DNA from: Acidihalobacter aeolianus
Lineage (GTDB): Bacteria > Pseudomonadota > Gammaproteobacteria > DSM-5130 > Acidihalobacteraceae
Assembly (NCBI RefSeq): GCF_001753165.1
Contig: NZ_CP017448.1
Location: 1,382,462 to 1,446,461 of the forward strand
Direction of reading: 5' to 3'
DNA: 64,000 nucleotides
The notes beneath the pieces were generated by a model. That model saw only the letters and a list, made by a program, of their open reading frames with translations. It was not told the origin of the DNA and made no database searches. The position numbers and the translations under genes are program-made. Positions 1 through 9,261 of this stretch are shown piece after piece. Each line of letters starts with the position of its first letter. Position 1 is the first letter of the stretch.

Positions 1-551
1 GCAACAACTACATGGCCGACATCCTGGCGCTGGACTGGGCGGTTGCGGATGGTGCAGCTGTGCCCGTGAGCCTGCCGGAAGCGGGACGGCGTCTGACGGA
101 CTATGCCCGCAAGGTCAATCAGGAATCGACATTCGACTGGGCGCACGGTGGGCGTCCGTTGCTTGAAAGTGGCAGCGGTCTGACCGTGGGCAATCGCCTT
201 TCGGCCAACGACGTGACCGCCTTGCTTGTGCATGAATACCATCGTTACGGCGATTTTCCGGCGTTCCTGGCCGGTTTGACGGTGCCGGACCAGACGCCGG
301 TAGCGATGCTCAAGGGCGGCGATCCGGCTTGGGATACGCGTATTGCGGCCAAGACCGGCTCGCTCAATCAGCCGGTATCCGTCTTTTCGCTGGCTGGTTA
401 TCTGCGCTTCAGGGGCGGGCGTTGGGGCGCATTCGCGGTGCTGGTGAATGGCAGCCGTCAGCATCCGCATGTCGGCCTGTTTACCGCGATCGCGGCAGTA
501 CGCTCGGACCTGCAGGGCTTGCTCGCTGCGGACGGCGTAGCGCGCCGCTAG
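1..551 (+). CDS. dacB: D-alanyl-D-alanine carboxypeptidase/endopeptidase (PBP4 family), 3' part
   Basis: The gene enters from the left edge; its reading frame begins at base 3. The first residues read NNYMAD, the SxN-type motif region of class C penicillin-binding proteins. A KTG triad motif (AAKTGSLNQP) follows near base 350. These are active-site elements of PBP4/DacB enzymes, which trim or cleave D-Ala cross-links of peptidoglycan in the periplasm. The N-terminal signal peptide and the SxxK serine lie outside the window. The stop codon overlaps the end of the convergent gene on the other strand by 4 bases. The family assignment rests on two of the three catalytic motifs plus their spacing. 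Confidence 0.88.
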   Translation, partial: NNYMADILALDWAVADGAAVPVSLPEAGRRLTDYARKVNQESTFDWAHGGRPLLESGSGLTVGNRLSANDVTALLVHEYHRYGDFPAFLAGLTVPDQTPVAMLKGGDPAWDTRIAAKTGSLNQPVSVFSLAGYLRFRGGRWGAFAVLVNGSRQHPHVGLFTAIAAVRSDLQGLLAADGVARR

Positions 552-1054
552 AGCGAAAGTCGACGCAGATCCGGGTGCTGTTCGGCGACATCCCACATCA
601 ACTGGAATTCGTGGGCCAGTTCGATTGCCCAGCGACGGTCGCTGTGCGCGGTCAGCGCCTGACTCTTGTCCGCCTGCTCGCGATAGATCACGCTTCGCGT
701 GTCTGCGATCAGCCATTCTCGGTTTTCCCTCCGGTGGCGCGGTGCCAATAGTCTGATTTCAATGAAGCTAGGCACGCGCTGGGCGAGGGCGAGCAGACGG
801 TGGCCGTACTGGCGTAGAGGTTGTAGGTCGGCGATCAGGATGCGAATGCGACTGTGACGTTGGCGACGAATCAGGGCGAAGAGATGTCCGGAAACCGTAT
901 CGTCATCGTACAGTGCGGGGTCGAGGCTGCGGCTCAGAATGATCAGATCGCGCTGCGTGTCATCGATGGCTGCGAGGGTCGCTGGCTGCAGTGCCGGCAT
1001 GCCGTCCACTGGCTTGCGTTTCTGTTCCGGCGAGGGTGGTGGTGGTTCGGCCAT
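548..1054 (-). CDS. DUF7931-like conserved hypothetical protein
   Basis: This 168-residue soluble protein has a Pro-rich N-terminus and a body (ILSRSLDPALYDD, then RIRILIADLQPLRQYGHRLL) that resembles the phospholipase-D-like fold proteins annotated as DUF7931 in gammaproteobacteria. I see no complete HxK catalytic motif, so an enzymatic role is not supported. It lies downstream of the acetyltransferase gene on the same strand with a short gap, so the two may be co-transcribed. No signal peptide or membrane segment is visible. The function is unknown. Confidence 0.72.
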   Translation of the reverse strand: MAEPPPPSPEQKRKPVDGMPALQPATLAAIDDTQRDLIILSRSLDPALYDDDTVSGHLFALIRRQRHSRIRILIADLQPLRQYGHRLLALAQRVPSFIEIRLLAPRHRRENREWLIADTRSVIYREQADKSQALTAHSDRRWAIELAHEFQLMWDVAEQHPDLRRLSL

Positions 1055-1116
1055 GCGCTTCCCTGAATCCCACGGGTCGATTCAACACGACTTTAGCGCA
1101 AGCGTGGAGCAGGCGC

Positions 1117-1563
1117 CTATTGAACAGCCTTCAGGGGCAGCCGCATTTCGCGGTGGGGGATGCCGGCATCGAGAAACTCGGGACCGCAGACGGTAAACCC
1201 GGCGCGCTCGTAGAAGGGGATCGCGTGTACCTGCGCGCTGAGTACGGCTTCGCCGAAGCCGCGGTTTCGTGCTTCACCGATGAGTGCCATGAGCAGCGCT
1301 TTACCGACACCCAATCCGCGATATTTGCACAGCACGGCGAGTCGGCCTATGTGACCGTCCTCAAGCAGACGGCCCGTACCTACCGCCAAGTCACCGTATT
1401 CGGCGAGCAGATGCAGGCTGCGAGGATCGAATTCGTCGATCTCGAGTTCGATCGGCACGCCTTGTTCATGAACGAATACCGTTTCGCGCAGCCCGCTGAG
1501 CAAGTCGCGATCGGTCTCCCAATCGGCTGTGCGGATGTGGAGTGATAGGGGGGAATCCATCAA
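1117..1563 (-). CDS. GNAT family N-acetyltransferase
   Basis: The 148-residue protein has the GNAT acetyl-CoA binding signature (IGRLAVLCKYRGLGVGKALL, R/QxxGxG/A type) followed by FYERAGF, as in the ElaA/YjcF-like group. These enzymes transfer an acetyl group from acetyl-CoA to an amine; the substrate here is unknown. The start is one of two consecutive ATG codons. A strong hairpin separates it from the cytochrome operon upstream on the same strand, so it probably has its own promoter or depends on read-through. It is full length for the family. Confidence 0.85.
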   Translation of the reverse strand: MMDSPLSLHIRTADWETDRDLLSGLRETVFVHEQGVPIELEIDEFDPRSLHLLAEYGDLAVGTGRLLEDGHIGRLAVLCKYRGLGVGKALLMALIGEARNRGFGEAVLSAQVHAIPFYERAGFTVCGPEFLDAGIPHREMRLPLKAVQ

Positions 1564-1586
1564 TGGAATGACCGGTTAAAAGCTTA

Positions 1587-1620
1587 GCGGCGGTAAGGCC
1601 CTCCCGAGCCTTACCGCCGC
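1587..1620 (-). terminator. Terminator hairpin after the bc1 operon
   Basis: A 13-bp perfect stem (GCGGCGGTAAGGC paired with its complement) with an 8-base loop lies between the cytochrome c1 stop and the acetyltransferase gene. On the minus strand it is followed by TAAGCTTTTAA, a weak T-rich tail. Confidence 0.75.
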
Positions 1621-1657
1621 CAGTATAGGCAGGCAAGTGCTACCTGCCAAGCAGACC

Positions 1658-2401
1658 CTAGTGTTTCACAGCACGCCAATACTCATGTTTGAGCAGGTAC
1701 GCCACAATGATGAATAGGATCATGAACGCCATCACCCAGATACCCAGATGCTCGCGTTCGGCCTTGTGCGGGTGATTGGCCCAGTAGAGGAAGGTGACGA
1801 CATCGCGCATGGTTTTGTCGAATTCCGCCGGTGAGAGGGTGCCCGGAGAAACCTGCTTCAACCCAGACAGTACCTTGACCTGCTTGCCATTCTCGGTTTC
1901 TTCCTTGTAAACCGGGGCTTGCAGCCCTTGCATCTGCCAAAGCACATCGGGCATGGCGACGTTGTGGAATACGGCATTGTTGACGCCGGTCGCCCGAGTG
2001 GGATCGAGATAGAACGAGGTCAGATAGGTATAGACCCAGTTGGCTCCCTTCATTTTGATGATGGCGGATAGGTCCGGCGGTGCCAGCCCGAACCAGTGCA
2101 CCGCGTCGGCAGGCGGCATCGGGCTGACGATGGCGTCGTGTACCTTGAGGCTTGTCGAGTTGAAGTTTTTCTGGATCTCGTCGAGCGGCAAGCCCAGAAC
2201 CTTGCTCATGTCGCTGAAGCGCTCTGCGCGAACGCTGTGGCATGCCATGCAGTAGGTCATGAAGAAGGCAGCACCATTGCGCAGGGCAGCCTTGTTGGCC
2301 GTGTCGATCTGCACTGACTTGAGAGCAAACTCGGCCCGTGCTGCCGGCATGATCAGGATGGCAAGCAGGAGTAGCGAAAGGATTTTTGTGTATTTATTCA
2401 T
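1658..2401 (-). CDS. petC: Cytochrome c1 of the bc1 complex
   Basis: The 247-residue precursor has a cleavable signal peptide (hydrophobic run ILSLLLLAILIMPAARA), one haem-binding motif CMACH near residue 52, a c1-type Met region, and a C-terminal membrane anchor (WVMAFMILFIIVAYLL). It accepts electrons from the Rieske protein on the periplasmic side and passes them to soluble c-type cytochromes. It is the last gene of the operon. Its ATG overlaps the cytochrome b stop codon (ATGA), implying translational coupling, and a GAGAGG ribosome site precedes it. Confidence 0.95.
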   Translation of the reverse strand: MNKYTKILSLLLLAILIMPAARAEFALKSVQIDTANKAALRNGAAFFMTYCMACHSVRAERFSDMSKVLGLPLDEIQKNFNSTSLKVHDAIVSPMPPADAVHWFGLAPPDLSAIIKMKGANWVYTYLTSFYLDPTRATGVNNAVFHNVAMPDVLWQMQGLQAPVYKEETENGKQVKVLSGLKQVSPGTLSPAEFDKTMRDVVTFLYWANHPHKAEREHLGIWVMAFMILFIIVAYLLKHEYWRAVKH

Positions 2402-3813
2402 GCTTGCACCCTCTCAGGAACGGCTTTGTCGGCGACCAGCGATGGTTTGAGCCAGGCTCCGCCCAGAATGATCGTGACGTAACCTATCGGTAGCCAAAGT
2501 GATTCAAGTAACTGTCCCCAGCTGTGCGCTCTGACCGAAACCATCCAGGCATCAATGGCCACGAATAGGCCGGTCATGACAATCCACCAGATCACTGTTG
2601 CCATATGGCTGCGCACGCGGTTCATGTAAACCATCAGCCAGAAAGTGCTGAAGAAGATCTCGGTAAACCGATAGCCGAGCAACACATACGTGTTGGTGGC
2701 GGGCTGCAGACCGAGGTAGCCGAGCAGAATGAAGGAGAACGAGAGCACCAGAATGTTGATGCGCACGAAAACCCCTCTGAAGCGCACGGATTTTACAGGG
2801 CTGCGATCCAGCCAGGGTATCAGGAACATCAGAATGTAAACCGCGGCTAGACTGGCTACACCCAGGATCTTGCTGGGCCACGCGCGCAGAATGGCGTAGT
2901 AGGGGGTTAGGAACCACAGTGGATGTATGTCTGGCGGAGTCTTCAGTGCATTCGCTGGCACGTAGTTCAGCTTGTCCAGGACGATCCCCCAACCCGAGGG
3001 CTTGAAGAAAATCAGACCCATGTAAATGGCCAGAAACACGGCGACGCCGAGAATATCCTTGACGGTGTAGTACGGGTGAAAGGGAATGCCGTCGAGCGGT
3101 ATGCCGTCGGCATTCTTGTGTTCCTTGATTTCGATCCCGTCAGGGTTATTGGAGCCGACTTGATGCAGCGCCAGTATATGGACAAACACGAGGATCACTA
3201 GCACAAGAGGTACAGCGATGACGTGCAGTGCGAAGAAGCGGTCAAGCGTCGGCGAACCGACGACGAAATCGCCGCGTATCCATTGTGCGATGCTCTGTCC
3301 GACGACGGGGATGGCGCCGAACAATGAAATTACTACATTAGAACCCCAGAATGACATTTGCCCCCAGGGCAGCAGATATCCGAAGAAGGCCTCTGCGCAC
3401 AGTGCGACATACAGCAGCATGCCCACAAGCCAGAGCAGTTCACGCGGTTTTTTGTAAGACCCATACATCATTCCACGGAACATGTGGAAGTACACCAGCA
3501 CGAAAAAGCTGGAGGCGCCCAGCACGTGCATATAGCGGATGAACCAGCCACCTGATACGTCATTCATGATGCCTTGATTGACCGACCAGAATGCGAGCTT
3601 CGCATTCGGCTGATAATGCATGGTCAGGAATATCCCGGTAATGATCTGAATGACCAGGACGAGAATGAGCAGAGAACCGAAGAAATACCAGAAATTGAAA
3701 TTCTTGGGCGCGTAATATTCGGTCAAATGCTCACGCATCATGCTGCTAAATGGGAAACGGCGGTCTATCCACCCCATAATCCCAGGCTTTTGTTCTGTTT
3801 GACTCGTATCCAT
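2398..3813 (-). CDS. petB: Cytochrome b of the bc1 complex
   Basis: The integral membrane subunit carries the quinol oxidation and reduction sites. The sequence shows the expected transmembrane helices, haem-ligand histidine pairs (HVLGASSFFVLVYFH in one helix, FFALHVIAVPLVLVILVFVH in another) and the PDIHPLWFLTPYYAILR segment typical of the Qo region. I chose the ATG at 3813 (MDTSQTEQ) because a GAGGAAA ribosome site sits 7 bases upstream; an in-frame ATG at 3843 lacks one. The product is about 471 residues. The order is Rieske, c4, b, c1, all on the minus strand. Confidence 0.95.
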   Translation of the reverse strand: MDTSQTEQKPGIMGWIDRRFPFSSMMREHLTEYYAPKNFNFWYFFGSLLILVLVIQIITGIFLTMHYQPNAKLAFWSVNQGIMNDVSGGWFIRYMHVLGASSFFVLVYFHMFRGMMYGSYKKPRELLWLVGMLLYVALCAEAFFGYLLPWGQMSFWGSNVVISLFGAIPVVGQSIAQWIRGDFVVGSPTLDRFFALHVIAVPLVLVILVFVHILALHQVGSNNPDGIEIKEHKNADGIPLDGIPFHPYYTVKDILGVAVFLAIYMGLIFFKPSGWGIVLDKLNYVPANALKTPPDIHPLWFLTPYYAILRAWPSKILGVASLAAVYILMFLIPWLDRSPVKSVRFRGVFVRINILVLSFSFILLGYLGLQPATNTYVLLGYRFTEIFFSTFWLMVYMNRVRSHMATVIWWIVMTGLFVAIDAWMVSVRAHSWGQLLESLWLPIGYVTIILGGAWLKPSLVADKAVPERVQA

Positions 3814-3885
3814 TGGGTTTTCCTCAACGCTGCGGTTTGTCAAGGCGATCCGTTATTGGCTGCTGCTCGGGTTGCAGAATGCAGC

Positions 3886-4719
3886 TCAGAGTTGCGGCGT
3901 CTTGGCGGGTGTGGGCTTGGCGTTCTTGCTGGCTACCTGATCGGCCGGTACACCAATCAGAGGGGTTTGGCTTCTTTGGGTTTTCATTTGTTCGTAGTTT
4001 TTAGGCCCATCGCCAAGCACCAGCCCAGGATTTAGAGACTGTACGTAAAAGGCTACGGCCGTCATCTGGTTTTTGGTGAGTTTGCTCGCGATCATCCGCA
4101 TCATGCTGTGTGGATCGTTACTGCGCTGACCGTCGCTGAACTGCTCAAGCTGAGTGAAAACATAAAGCTCGTGTTGTCCCGCCAATCTGGGGATCGCCAT
4201 GGGGCCATTGCCCATGCCGTCGGCCTCGTGGCAGGCCATACACGCAGGTACCCCTGAAGCAGGTATACCAGAGCGGAAAATGTGTTCGCCCAGAGTCAAA
4301 ACCTTGAGTGTGGTTTTAGGATCGGTCGCGTTGGCATTGATCTTTGGGTTCAATTTTTGCTGCGAGAAATAATACGCAAGGTCTTTTACATCGGCAGCAA
4401 AATTGGCTGGAGGTATTGTCGCTACCATGGCCTGCATGATCTGGTTGGTGCGGGCTCCTGTATGGAAATTCTCCAGTTGCTTAATGAGGTAGCTCTGGTT
4501 TTGGCCTGCAAGATTGGGATACTGCGCCATCATGCTGTTCCCATGTACGCCATGGCAGGCTGAGCAGGTGTTGGCCACGATGGATTTGATTTGTGCGACA
4601 TCCCCCCCGGGAATTTGTCCCAGATAACTGGGAGCCGTCGCAGCTTGTGCGCCTGAAGCAAGGAGTAAAGGGGCCGCTGCAGTCAGTATTTTTCTTGCAA
4701 CGCGTTTGCTGATATTCAT
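3886..4719 (-). CDS. Dihaem cytochrome c4 encoded within the bc1 operon
   Basis: The 277-residue exported protein has a signal peptide (ILTAAAPLLLASGAQA) and two CxxCH haem sites, CSACH and CMACH, one in each half. Each half has a downstream Met-containing segment, the two-domain layout of cytochrome c4. It probably carries electrons from the bc1 complex to a terminal oxidase in the periplasm. It is inserted between the Rieske and cytochrome b genes, with gaps of about 60-70 bases. Its C-terminal tail (about 45 residues, rich in Lys, Pro and Ala) extends beyond the second haem domain. Confidence 0.9.
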   Translation of the reverse strand: MNISKRVARKILTAAAPLLLASGAQAATAPSYLGQIPGGDVAQIKSIVANTCSACHGVHGNSMMAQYPNLAGQNQSYLIKQLENFHTGARTNQIMQAMVATIPPANFAADVKDLAYYFSQQKLNPKINANATDPKTTLKVLTLGEHIFRSGIPASGVPACMACHEADGMGNGPMAIPRLAGQHELYVFTQLEQFSDGQRSNDPHSMMRMIASKLTKNQMTAVAFYVQSLNPGLVLGDGPKNYEQMKTQRSQTPLIGVPADQVASKNAKPTPAKTPQL

Positions 4720-4780
4720 AACTTTGTCCCCGTTGTTTTTGTGGCTGGCACGATTCGGGATTGTTCTTGAGTTCGGCTGC

Positions 4781-5440
4781 TTACCATATTGCAGGAACCC
4801 AGTTTTGATATTTCCCGTCCTCGGTTTCCCCGATGCGAACCAGCGTGTCGGTTTTATAGAAATACGGAGGAATGGGGATATTCAGCGGGGCTGGTGAGCC
4901 GTCGAAGACGCGTGCTGAGAAATCGTACATGGATCCATGGCAAGGGCAGTGGAATCCGCCTGGCCACCAGGAGTTAACAGATTTCGGTTTAGGTGCATAG
5001 TTCGGAGAGCACTGCAGGTGGGTGCAGATCGCTACCGCAACGAAAATGTCTTTCTTGAGTGAACGGTAGACGCCGTTGACGTATGCCTTGGTCGGCTGTT
5101 GCGGTTCCAGGGACTCGGGATCCTTGAGTCTGGGCTTGTTCTTGACCAGGGTGTCGAGCATCCATTGCTGGCGGTTCAATATCCAAATAGGACGTTGCCG
5201 CCATTGGACGATGATGAGCTGTCCGGGCTCAAGTTTGCTGATATCGACATCGATAGGGACACCTGCGGCGGTTACTGCCTTGTCAGGCTCCATCGATTCG
5301 ATGAAAGGTATCGCTAGTGCTGAGATACCCGCCGCGCCTACGACGGTGGCCGAAGCAATTAGAAATCTACGCCGGGTTTTATCGATCGCCTGGCGATCGA
5401 TCGAGTCGATGTTGATGGGTGTCGCATCGCTACCTGCCAT
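4781..5440 (-). CDS. petA: Rieske iron-sulfur protein of the bc1 complex
   Basis: The [2Fe-2S] subunit shows both cluster-ligand boxes, CTHLQC and CPCHGS. The N-terminus has a twin-arginine signal-anchor (TRRRFLIASATVVGAAGISA). I chose the ATG at 5440 (MAGSDATP) because AAGAGG lies about 9 bases upstream. A longer reading frame to 5632 adds 64 Arg-rich residues unlike the family. The product is 219 residues, normal for a bacterial Rieske protein. It is the first gene of the operon and oxidises quinol at the Qo site, passing electrons to cytochrome c1. Confidence 0.94.
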   Translation of the reverse strand: MAGSDATPINIDSIDRQAIDKTRRRFLIASATVVGAAGISALAIPFIESMEPDKAVTAAGVPIDVDISKLEPGQLIIVQWRQRPIWILNRQQWMLDTLVKNKPRLKDPESLEPQQPTKAYVNGVYRSLKKDIFVAVAICTHLQCSPNYAPKPKSVNSWWPGGFHCPCHGSMYDFSARVFDGSPAPLNIPIPPYFYKTDTLVRIGETEDGKYQNWVPAIW

Positions 5441-5761
5441 GGGATGGATCCTCTTGGTGACGATCCCCCCCCTGCCGCTCCCTGATATAGACGCATGGGC
5501 ACGGTACTTCTCTTCTGTGTTCCTGGCGTACCTTTCGGAGATCTCCTTGTGACCGCGGTGCTTTATAGCACTCGCACTTCGTCTCCGTTTGCCCAAGGTA
5601 ATACCATCGCCAGGGCCTTTTGCATGTGGCAATACGGGATTAGCTCATGCGTGACGAATGTTACCTAACGTATGGGTATTTGGTCATGTACTGATTCATG
5701 AGTCGTTTGACGCACATCAAGTGTCAAACTAATGGGTTAGGGCTTGGTTTTGCGCAGGATG

Positions 5762-5797
5762 TGGTCTGGTATCAACGTATAAGATACCAGGCCACCA
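5762..5797 (-). terminator. Hairpin downstream of the Gln-rich gene
   Basis: TGGTCTGGTATC and GATACCAGGCCACCA form a stem of about 12 bp with one bulge, 10 bases past the stop of the Gln-rich gene. No T-run follows, so termination is plausible but not certain. The interval 5441-5806 contains no gene and must hold the promoter of the bc1 operon. Confidence 0.5.
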
Positions 5798-5806
5798 AAG
5801 ACCTTA

Positions 5807-6214
5807 CTATGCGATGACGTGAAACGAGTTAGTGCCGCCTTGAGTGCTGCCTGTCTGTGCGGGGGTGTTGGTCGGGTTGCCCGTTTGTGAGCTGGATGTG
5901 GGGAGCTGAAAAGTTTGACCTGGGTTTTGCAGGAGTTCTTTCAACGCGGTTTGCGCATCGCCGATCTGGCCGCTTTGCAGAGCCTGACCTAATGATGCGA
6001 ATGTGGAGTTACCAACCAAACTGTTGCCAAGGGTGCCCTGCGGGGATGTGGTCCCTTGTTGCTGCACGGCTGCATAGGATTGCTGGGCTGCGCCCAAGTT
6101 GCCATTGCTGAGCGATTGCTGAATTTGCTGCAGTTGCGTCTGCAACTGCTGGGCAAGCGTGGTCTGCGGATTGATCTGCGGATAAAAGGTGGATGAAACG
6201 CCTGTTACGTTCAT
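5807..6214 (-). CDS. Gln/Ser-rich small hypothetical protein
   Basis: The 135-residue product is low-complexity. It opens MNVTGVSSTFYPQINPQTTL and contains a degenerate repeat of the type SLSNGNLGAAQQSYAAVQQQ, then ALQSGQIGDAQTALKEL. Short proteins with such repeats occur in many proteobacteria without known function. No signal peptide or membrane segment is seen. Coding is supported by the repeat structure, by a hairpin after the stop, and by absence of a better frame. It is transcribed in the same direction as the bc1 operon. Confidence 0.6.
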   Translation of the reverse strand: MNVTGVSSTFYPQINPQTTLAQQLQTQLQQIQQSLSNGNLGAAQQSYAAVQQQGTTSPQGTLGNSLVGNSTFASLGQALQSGQIGDAQTALKELLQNPGQTFQLPTSSSQTGNPTNTPAQTGSTQGGTNSFHVIA

Positions 6215-7086
6215 GACCGGTTACCTGCTTTTCGCTGGTGGTGAAGCTAATGTTGGTATGCGAAGTATAGTGCAACACGAGGCGATTACCGCCATATGAC
6301 AGGGGGTCTGATGGCGGTATGGGTATGGGCGGCCTAAACCAGCCGACAGGCGGGATGAGCCATCACTTCATGTTTGTTGTACTCATGCTGTTCTGCTTCG
6401 CGCGCCGATTACGCGCCTTTTTGGGGTAAAAAAACCCACTAATTACGTTGTTAATGCCTTTTGCGGCGGAGTCTCGATGCGGTGCCATGCTGGTGTGTGA
6501 CAGAAAAAATCGCCCATCAATGCGTGAGGAGCGAGGCTAGGTGATTCCAAATCGGCTACGAGCAACATGGGGGTGGAGGTTTTTCAGTCGCAACTTCTCA
6601 CCAGGCTGGCGCTGCTTGGCAAGCCACGAAAAGCGACCCAGTCAAAAGCGCCCATGGCGTGAATAGACCCTGATAAGTTTTACCTCGTGATCGAACCTTT
6701 GATGTAACACGCAAATTGCATCCCGCACCAAAATAACGCACGCGTTCTGAGCGGGGAGTGATTATGGCGTACTGAGACGTAGTGCCATGAGAAGGTATGT
6801 ATTGGCATGTAATTCGCTTGTAGCGGCATACAGGCGTTGGGGTAGGATCGAGCAGCGACTTTGTTGCGCTGTGGAGGGTATTCAGCCGTTCAAATAACTA
6901 CTACGCAGTTTGTATGTCTAGCTTACTAGATATCCTTGCGACACGATTTGACAGTGATTGCTCAAGTACCTCTGACTCACACCAGGGCGCCTTCTACGCT
7001 GCGTTCGACAGTGGTCGCGCGACCGCTCGGAGGTAATCCCCCTTCATCATGATTCAAGTGACCCGACTTAATTTAAGGAGACGTGC
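6215..7086. other. Long intergenic stretch without a recognisable gene
   Basis: About 870 bases with no open frame of 60 codons or more on either strand. Base composition is more AT-rich than the flanks. I see short inverted repeats (for example TTTTTGGGGTAAAAAAACCC near 6420) but no rRNA or tRNA. It contains the upstream region of the isochorismatase-type gene, whose ribosome site is AAGGAG at about 7075. Confidence 0.6.
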
Positions 7087-7779
7087 ATGCACTGGAAGGA
7101 TAAATACCGCTCCATGTATTACCTGGATGCGGATATCCCGGACATTGACCTCGATCCGGCGCATACGGCGCTGCTGGTGATCGATGTCCAGAACACCTAT
7201 GTCGAGCGACCGCCGCGAGATGCCGTGCCCGAGTCCGAACGCCGAGCCTGGGATCTGTGGACGCCCTTCCACACGCGCATGCGCGAGGTGGTGATTCCGA
7301 ATGCACGCCGTTTGCTCGATACGTTCCGTGCACACGGCGCCGACGTGTTTCATGCCCGCATCGCCTGCCTCACGCCCGACGGACGCGACCGTTCGCTCAG
7401 CCAACGACGCCCCGGCTTCAACAACCTGCTGCTGCCCAAGGACGAACACGCCAGCCAGATCGTGCCCGAACTTGCGCCGCTGCCTGGCGAGGTGGTGGTC
7501 ACCAAGACCACAGATTCGGCGCTGACTGGCACGAACCTGCGGCTGGTGATGCAGAACATGGAGGTGCGTCACGTTGTTGTCGCGGGAATCTTCACCGACC
7601 AGTGCGTGGCGTCAACCGTACGCAGTCTCGCGGACGAAAGTTTCGACGTGATCGTGGTCGACGATGCCTGTGCGGCTGCCACTGATGCCCTGCACGAACA
7701 GGAGCTCACCATCCTCAACAACATCTATTGCCAGGTGATGTCGATGGACGACGTATGCGGCGAACTGGGTTGGGGGTAG
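7087..7779 (+). CDS. Isochorismatase-family cysteine hydrolase
   Basis: The 230-residue protein has the family's catalytic triad: Asp in LLVIDVQNTY, Lys in VVTKTTDSAL, and Cys in GIFTDQCVASTVR. Such enzymes hydrolyse amides or ureides (nicotinamide, biuret, ureidoacrylate) or isochorismate. The insertion around PPRDAVPESERRAWDLW resembles the biuret/ureidoacrylate hydrolase branch, but no pyrimidine- or triazine-degradation genes are nearby, so the substrate is open. The gene stands alone, with AAGGAG upstream and a strong terminator downstream. Confidence 0.88.
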   Translation: MHWKDKYRSMYYLDADIPDIDLDPAHTALLVIDVQNTYVERPPRDAVPESERRAWDLWTPFHTRMREVVIPNARRLLDTFRAHGADVFHARIACLTPDGRDRSLSQRRPGFNNLLLPKDEHASQIVPELAPLPGEVVVTKTTDSALTGTNLRLVMQNMEVRHVVVAGIFTDQCVASTVRSLADESFDVIVVDDACAAATDALHEQELTILNNIYCQVMSMDDVCGELGWG

Positions 7780-7824
7780 GCTAGTGGCGCCTGAAACGCC
7801 CGGTCGGATTGTCTGTAGCCGGAA

Positions 7825-7860
7825 AACGAAAAGGCCGCCTGTTTAGGCGGCCTTTTCGTT
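7825..7860. terminator. Bidirectional rho-independent terminator
   Basis: A perfect 16-bp inverted repeat (AACGAAAAGGCCGCCT and its complement) surrounds a 4-base loop, with A/T-rich stem bases that supply U-runs in both directions. It closes the hydrolase gene from one side and the tRNA-Asn from the other. Confidence 0.9.
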
Positions 7861-7868
7861 ATTCAAGA

Positions 7869-7944
7869 TGGCTCCCCAGCGCGGACTCGAACCACGGACC
7901 CGGTGATTAACAGTCACCTGCTCTACCAGCTGAGCTACTGGGGA
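7869..7944 (-). tRNA. tRNA-Asn (GTT)
   Basis: The 76-base minus-strand sequence folds as a cloverleaf: acceptor TCCCCAG paired with CTGGGGA, D-arm AGCTCAGCTGGTAGAGC, anticodon loop CTGTTAA giving GTT, T-arm GGTTCGAGTCC, and an encoded CCA end. Confidence 0.97.
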
Positions 7945-7984
7945 ATGACAAGACGGCGAATCTTAAAGAAGGCCCTCGCGACGG

Positions 7985-9175
<1,191 letters not shown>

Positions 9176-9261
9176 GGCGGCAGTTCCAAGGTTGAAATGG
9201 GTTAGACTGGATCGCACATGATACTCAAACTGCCCTGTTCGGATAAGGTCTGGCGTCAGTC

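Noticed and set aside
9176-9261. LexA (SOS) box upstream of uvrB
   Set aside because: No CTGT-n8-ACAG palindrome could be found in the divergent interval.
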